A DNA stretch of 64,000 nucleotides, taken from assembly GCF_015207655.1 (NCBI RefSeq), contig NZ_JADEWN010000021.1, positions 1 to 64,000 on the forward strand, read 5' to 3'. The DNA comes from Gloeocapsopsis crepidinum LEGE 06123. GTDB taxonomy: Bacteria; Cyanobacteriota; Cyanobacteriia; Cyanobacteriales; Chroococcidiopsidaceae. The notes beneath the pieces were generated by a model, which saw only the letters and a program-made list of their open reading frames with translations, was not told where the DNA came from and searched no databases. The position numbers were made by a program, and so were the translations under genes. Position 1 is the stretch's first letter; each line of letters starts with the position of its first letter. Below, piece by piece: positions 62,768 to 64,000 of this stretch.

Positions 62768-64000
62768 TTGTCTCGTCGTTATTTTTTTACTTCTGAATCA
62801 GTCACAGAAGGACATCCAGACAAAATCTGCGATCAAATTTCTGACACGATTTTAGATACGCTACTAGCACAAGATCCTGCTAGCCGCGTTGCAGCAGAAG
62901 TTGTAGTCAATACTGGTTTAGTTCTGATTACCGGAGAAATCAGCACCACAGCCCACGTCAACTACGTTGATATTGCGCGGAAGAAAATTGCTGATATTGG
63001 CTATACCGATGCTAATAACGGCTTTTCAGACAATAGTTGTGCGGTTTTAGTCGCTTTAGATGAACAATCGCCTGATATTGCCCAAGGTGTGAATACAGCA
63101 CACGAAAGTCGGCAACAAGATAGCGAAGAACAATTCGATGCGATTGGTGCTGGCGACCAAGGTATCATGTTTGGCTTTGCTTGCAACGAAACACCGGAAC
63201 TGATGCCATTACCGATCAGTCTGGCGCACCGGATTTCCCGCCGCCTTGCTGCTGTACGCAAAACAGGAGATTTAGCTTATTTACGTCCTGATGGGAAAAC
63301 ACAAGTTACTGTTGCTTACGAAGATGGACGTCCAGTCGGGATTGATACAATCCTCATTTCTACTCAGCATACCCCTACAATCGGTGACATCACTGACACC
63401 GACGCTGTACAAGCCAAAATCAAATCTGATTTATGGACAGCGGTAGTAGAACCTGTTTTTGCCGATATAGCGATTAAGCCTAACGACAATACGCGCTTTT
63501 TAGTGAATCCTACTGGTAAGTTTGTCATTGGTGGTCCACAGGGCGACTCAGGACTCACTGGGCGAAAAATTATTGTGGATACCTACGGTGGTTATTCGCG
63601 ACACGGTGGCGGGGCTTTTTCAGGCAAAGATCCTACAAAAGTAGACCGCAGTGCGGCTTATGCGTGTCGTTATGTGGCTAAAAATATTGTTGCTGCTGGG
63701 TTGGCAGAAAAGTGTGAAGTACAACTGAGTTATGCGATCGGCGTCGCACGACCAGTGAGTATTATGATAGAAACCTTTGGTACTGGCAAAACTGAAGAAG
63801 ACCGCTTGCTAGAGTTAGTCAAACAACATTTTGAACTACGTCCTGCAGGTATTATCCATGCTTTCAACTTACAAAAGCTGCCATCTGAACGAGGCGGACG
63901 TTTTTATCAGGACGTCGCAGCTTACGGTCATTTTGGACGCACCGATTTAGATTTACCGTGGGAACGCACCGATAAAGCTGATGTGTTGAAACAAGCTCTT
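62768..64000 (+). CDS. metK: S-adenosylmethionine synthetase, cut at the window end
   Basis: The frame opens [20 protein letters not shown] (first codon TTG at 62768) and is open to the edge, 411 codons of an expected ~420. It has ATP-binding [27 protein letters not shown] (about 121-135), the KTQVTV...GRP block, [20 protein letters not shown] and [19 protein letters not shown]. It makes S-adenosylmethionine from ATP and methionine. AAGGAG lies six bases before the TTG. An ATG at 62762 is in frame but overlaps that ribosome site and would add Met-Pro, so I prefer TTG. A small hairpin precedes in the leader. Confidence 0.97.
   Translation, partial: MSRRYFFTSESVTEGHPDKICDQISDTILDTLLAQDPASRVAAEVVVNTGLVLITGEISTTAHVNYVDIARKKIADIGYTDANNGFSDNSCAVLVALDEQSPDIAQGVNTAHESRQQDSEEQFDAIGAGDQGIMFGFACNETPELMPLPISLAHRISRRLAAVRKTGDLAYLRPDGKTQVTVAYEDGRPVGIDTILISTQHTPTIGDITDTDAVQAKIKSDLWTAVVEPVFADIAIKPNDNTRFLVNPTGKFVIGGPQGDSGLTGRKIIVDTYGGYSRHGGGAFSGKDPTKVDRSAAYACRYVAKNIVAAGLAEKCEVQLSYAIGVARPVSIMIETFGTGKTEEDRLLELVKQHFELRPAGIIHAFNLQKLPSERGGRFYQDVAAYGHFGRTDLDLPWERTDKADVLKQAL

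Overview
The window reads as chromosomal DNA of a cyanobacterium. It carries psbB and psbT (photosystem II), a Psb34-type and an HLIP-type small photosystem protein, ntcA, a ThiO-ThiG fusion, a CruP-type flavoprotein, a three-domain ribosomal protein S1, DUF2358, DUF3084 and DUF3146 proteins, and many HIP1 octamers (GCGATCGC). The moderate GC content, the abundant AT-rich intergenic repeats and the gene repertoire fit the Chroococcidiopsis/Gloeocapsopsis/Chroogloeocystis group. That placement is an inference, not something the sequence proves.

Layout. 0-10 kb: the start of an IS630-type transposase cut by the window edge, cimA, a 2Fe-2S ferredoxin, the thiO-thiG fusion, psb34, an oxidoreductase, a membrane protein, an epoxide-hydrolase-like enzyme, a three-gene run (DUF1206, GHL10-type glycoside hydrolase, DUF2358) and a 46-residue protein missed by long-ORF calling. 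10-20 kb: a two-part nucleotidyltransferase protein, uvrA, and a tight signalling operon on the minus strand (MHYT-PAS-GAF kinase, Rcp1-type regulator, REC-PAS-GAF-GAF kinase). 20-25 kb: a 1047-residue membrane protein with about eight repeats of roughly 98 residues, an HLIP gene, and a decaying segment with two pseudogenes. 25-42 kb: mostly housekeeping (apocarotenoid oxygenase, folate-biopterin-type transporter, hisB, fabI, ntcA, DUF3084 protein, YqgF-like nuclease, dynamin/Era-like GTPase, MscS-type TM-helix protein, SirB1 protein) and a two-component pair at 39.6-41.8 kb. 42-52.4 kb: an AT-richer surface-glycan or glycolipid cluster on the plus strand, with two MurG-like (COG4671) and two GT4 glycosyltransferases in alternation, a GT2, an MsbA-like ABC exporter, a histidine phosphatase with a degenerate second half and a UDP-glucuronate-epimerase-like enzyme. 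52.4-64 kb: cruP, a ketoacyl-ACP synthase, mnmG, then psbB-psbT-nrdR-rpsA, a HAD hydrolase and metK, which runs off the window.

The best candidates for undescribed biology are the repeat-rich membrane protein (19947-23090), the alternating glycosyltransferase cluster (42002-52433) and the MHYT/GAF signalling operon, whose first GAF domain has a bilin-type Cys-His pair while its partner has lost it. The window also holds modular intergenic repeat families, a perfect 36-bp start-codon duplication, and a frameshift made by an 8-bp tandem duplication. No CRISPR array, tRNA or rRNA was seen.
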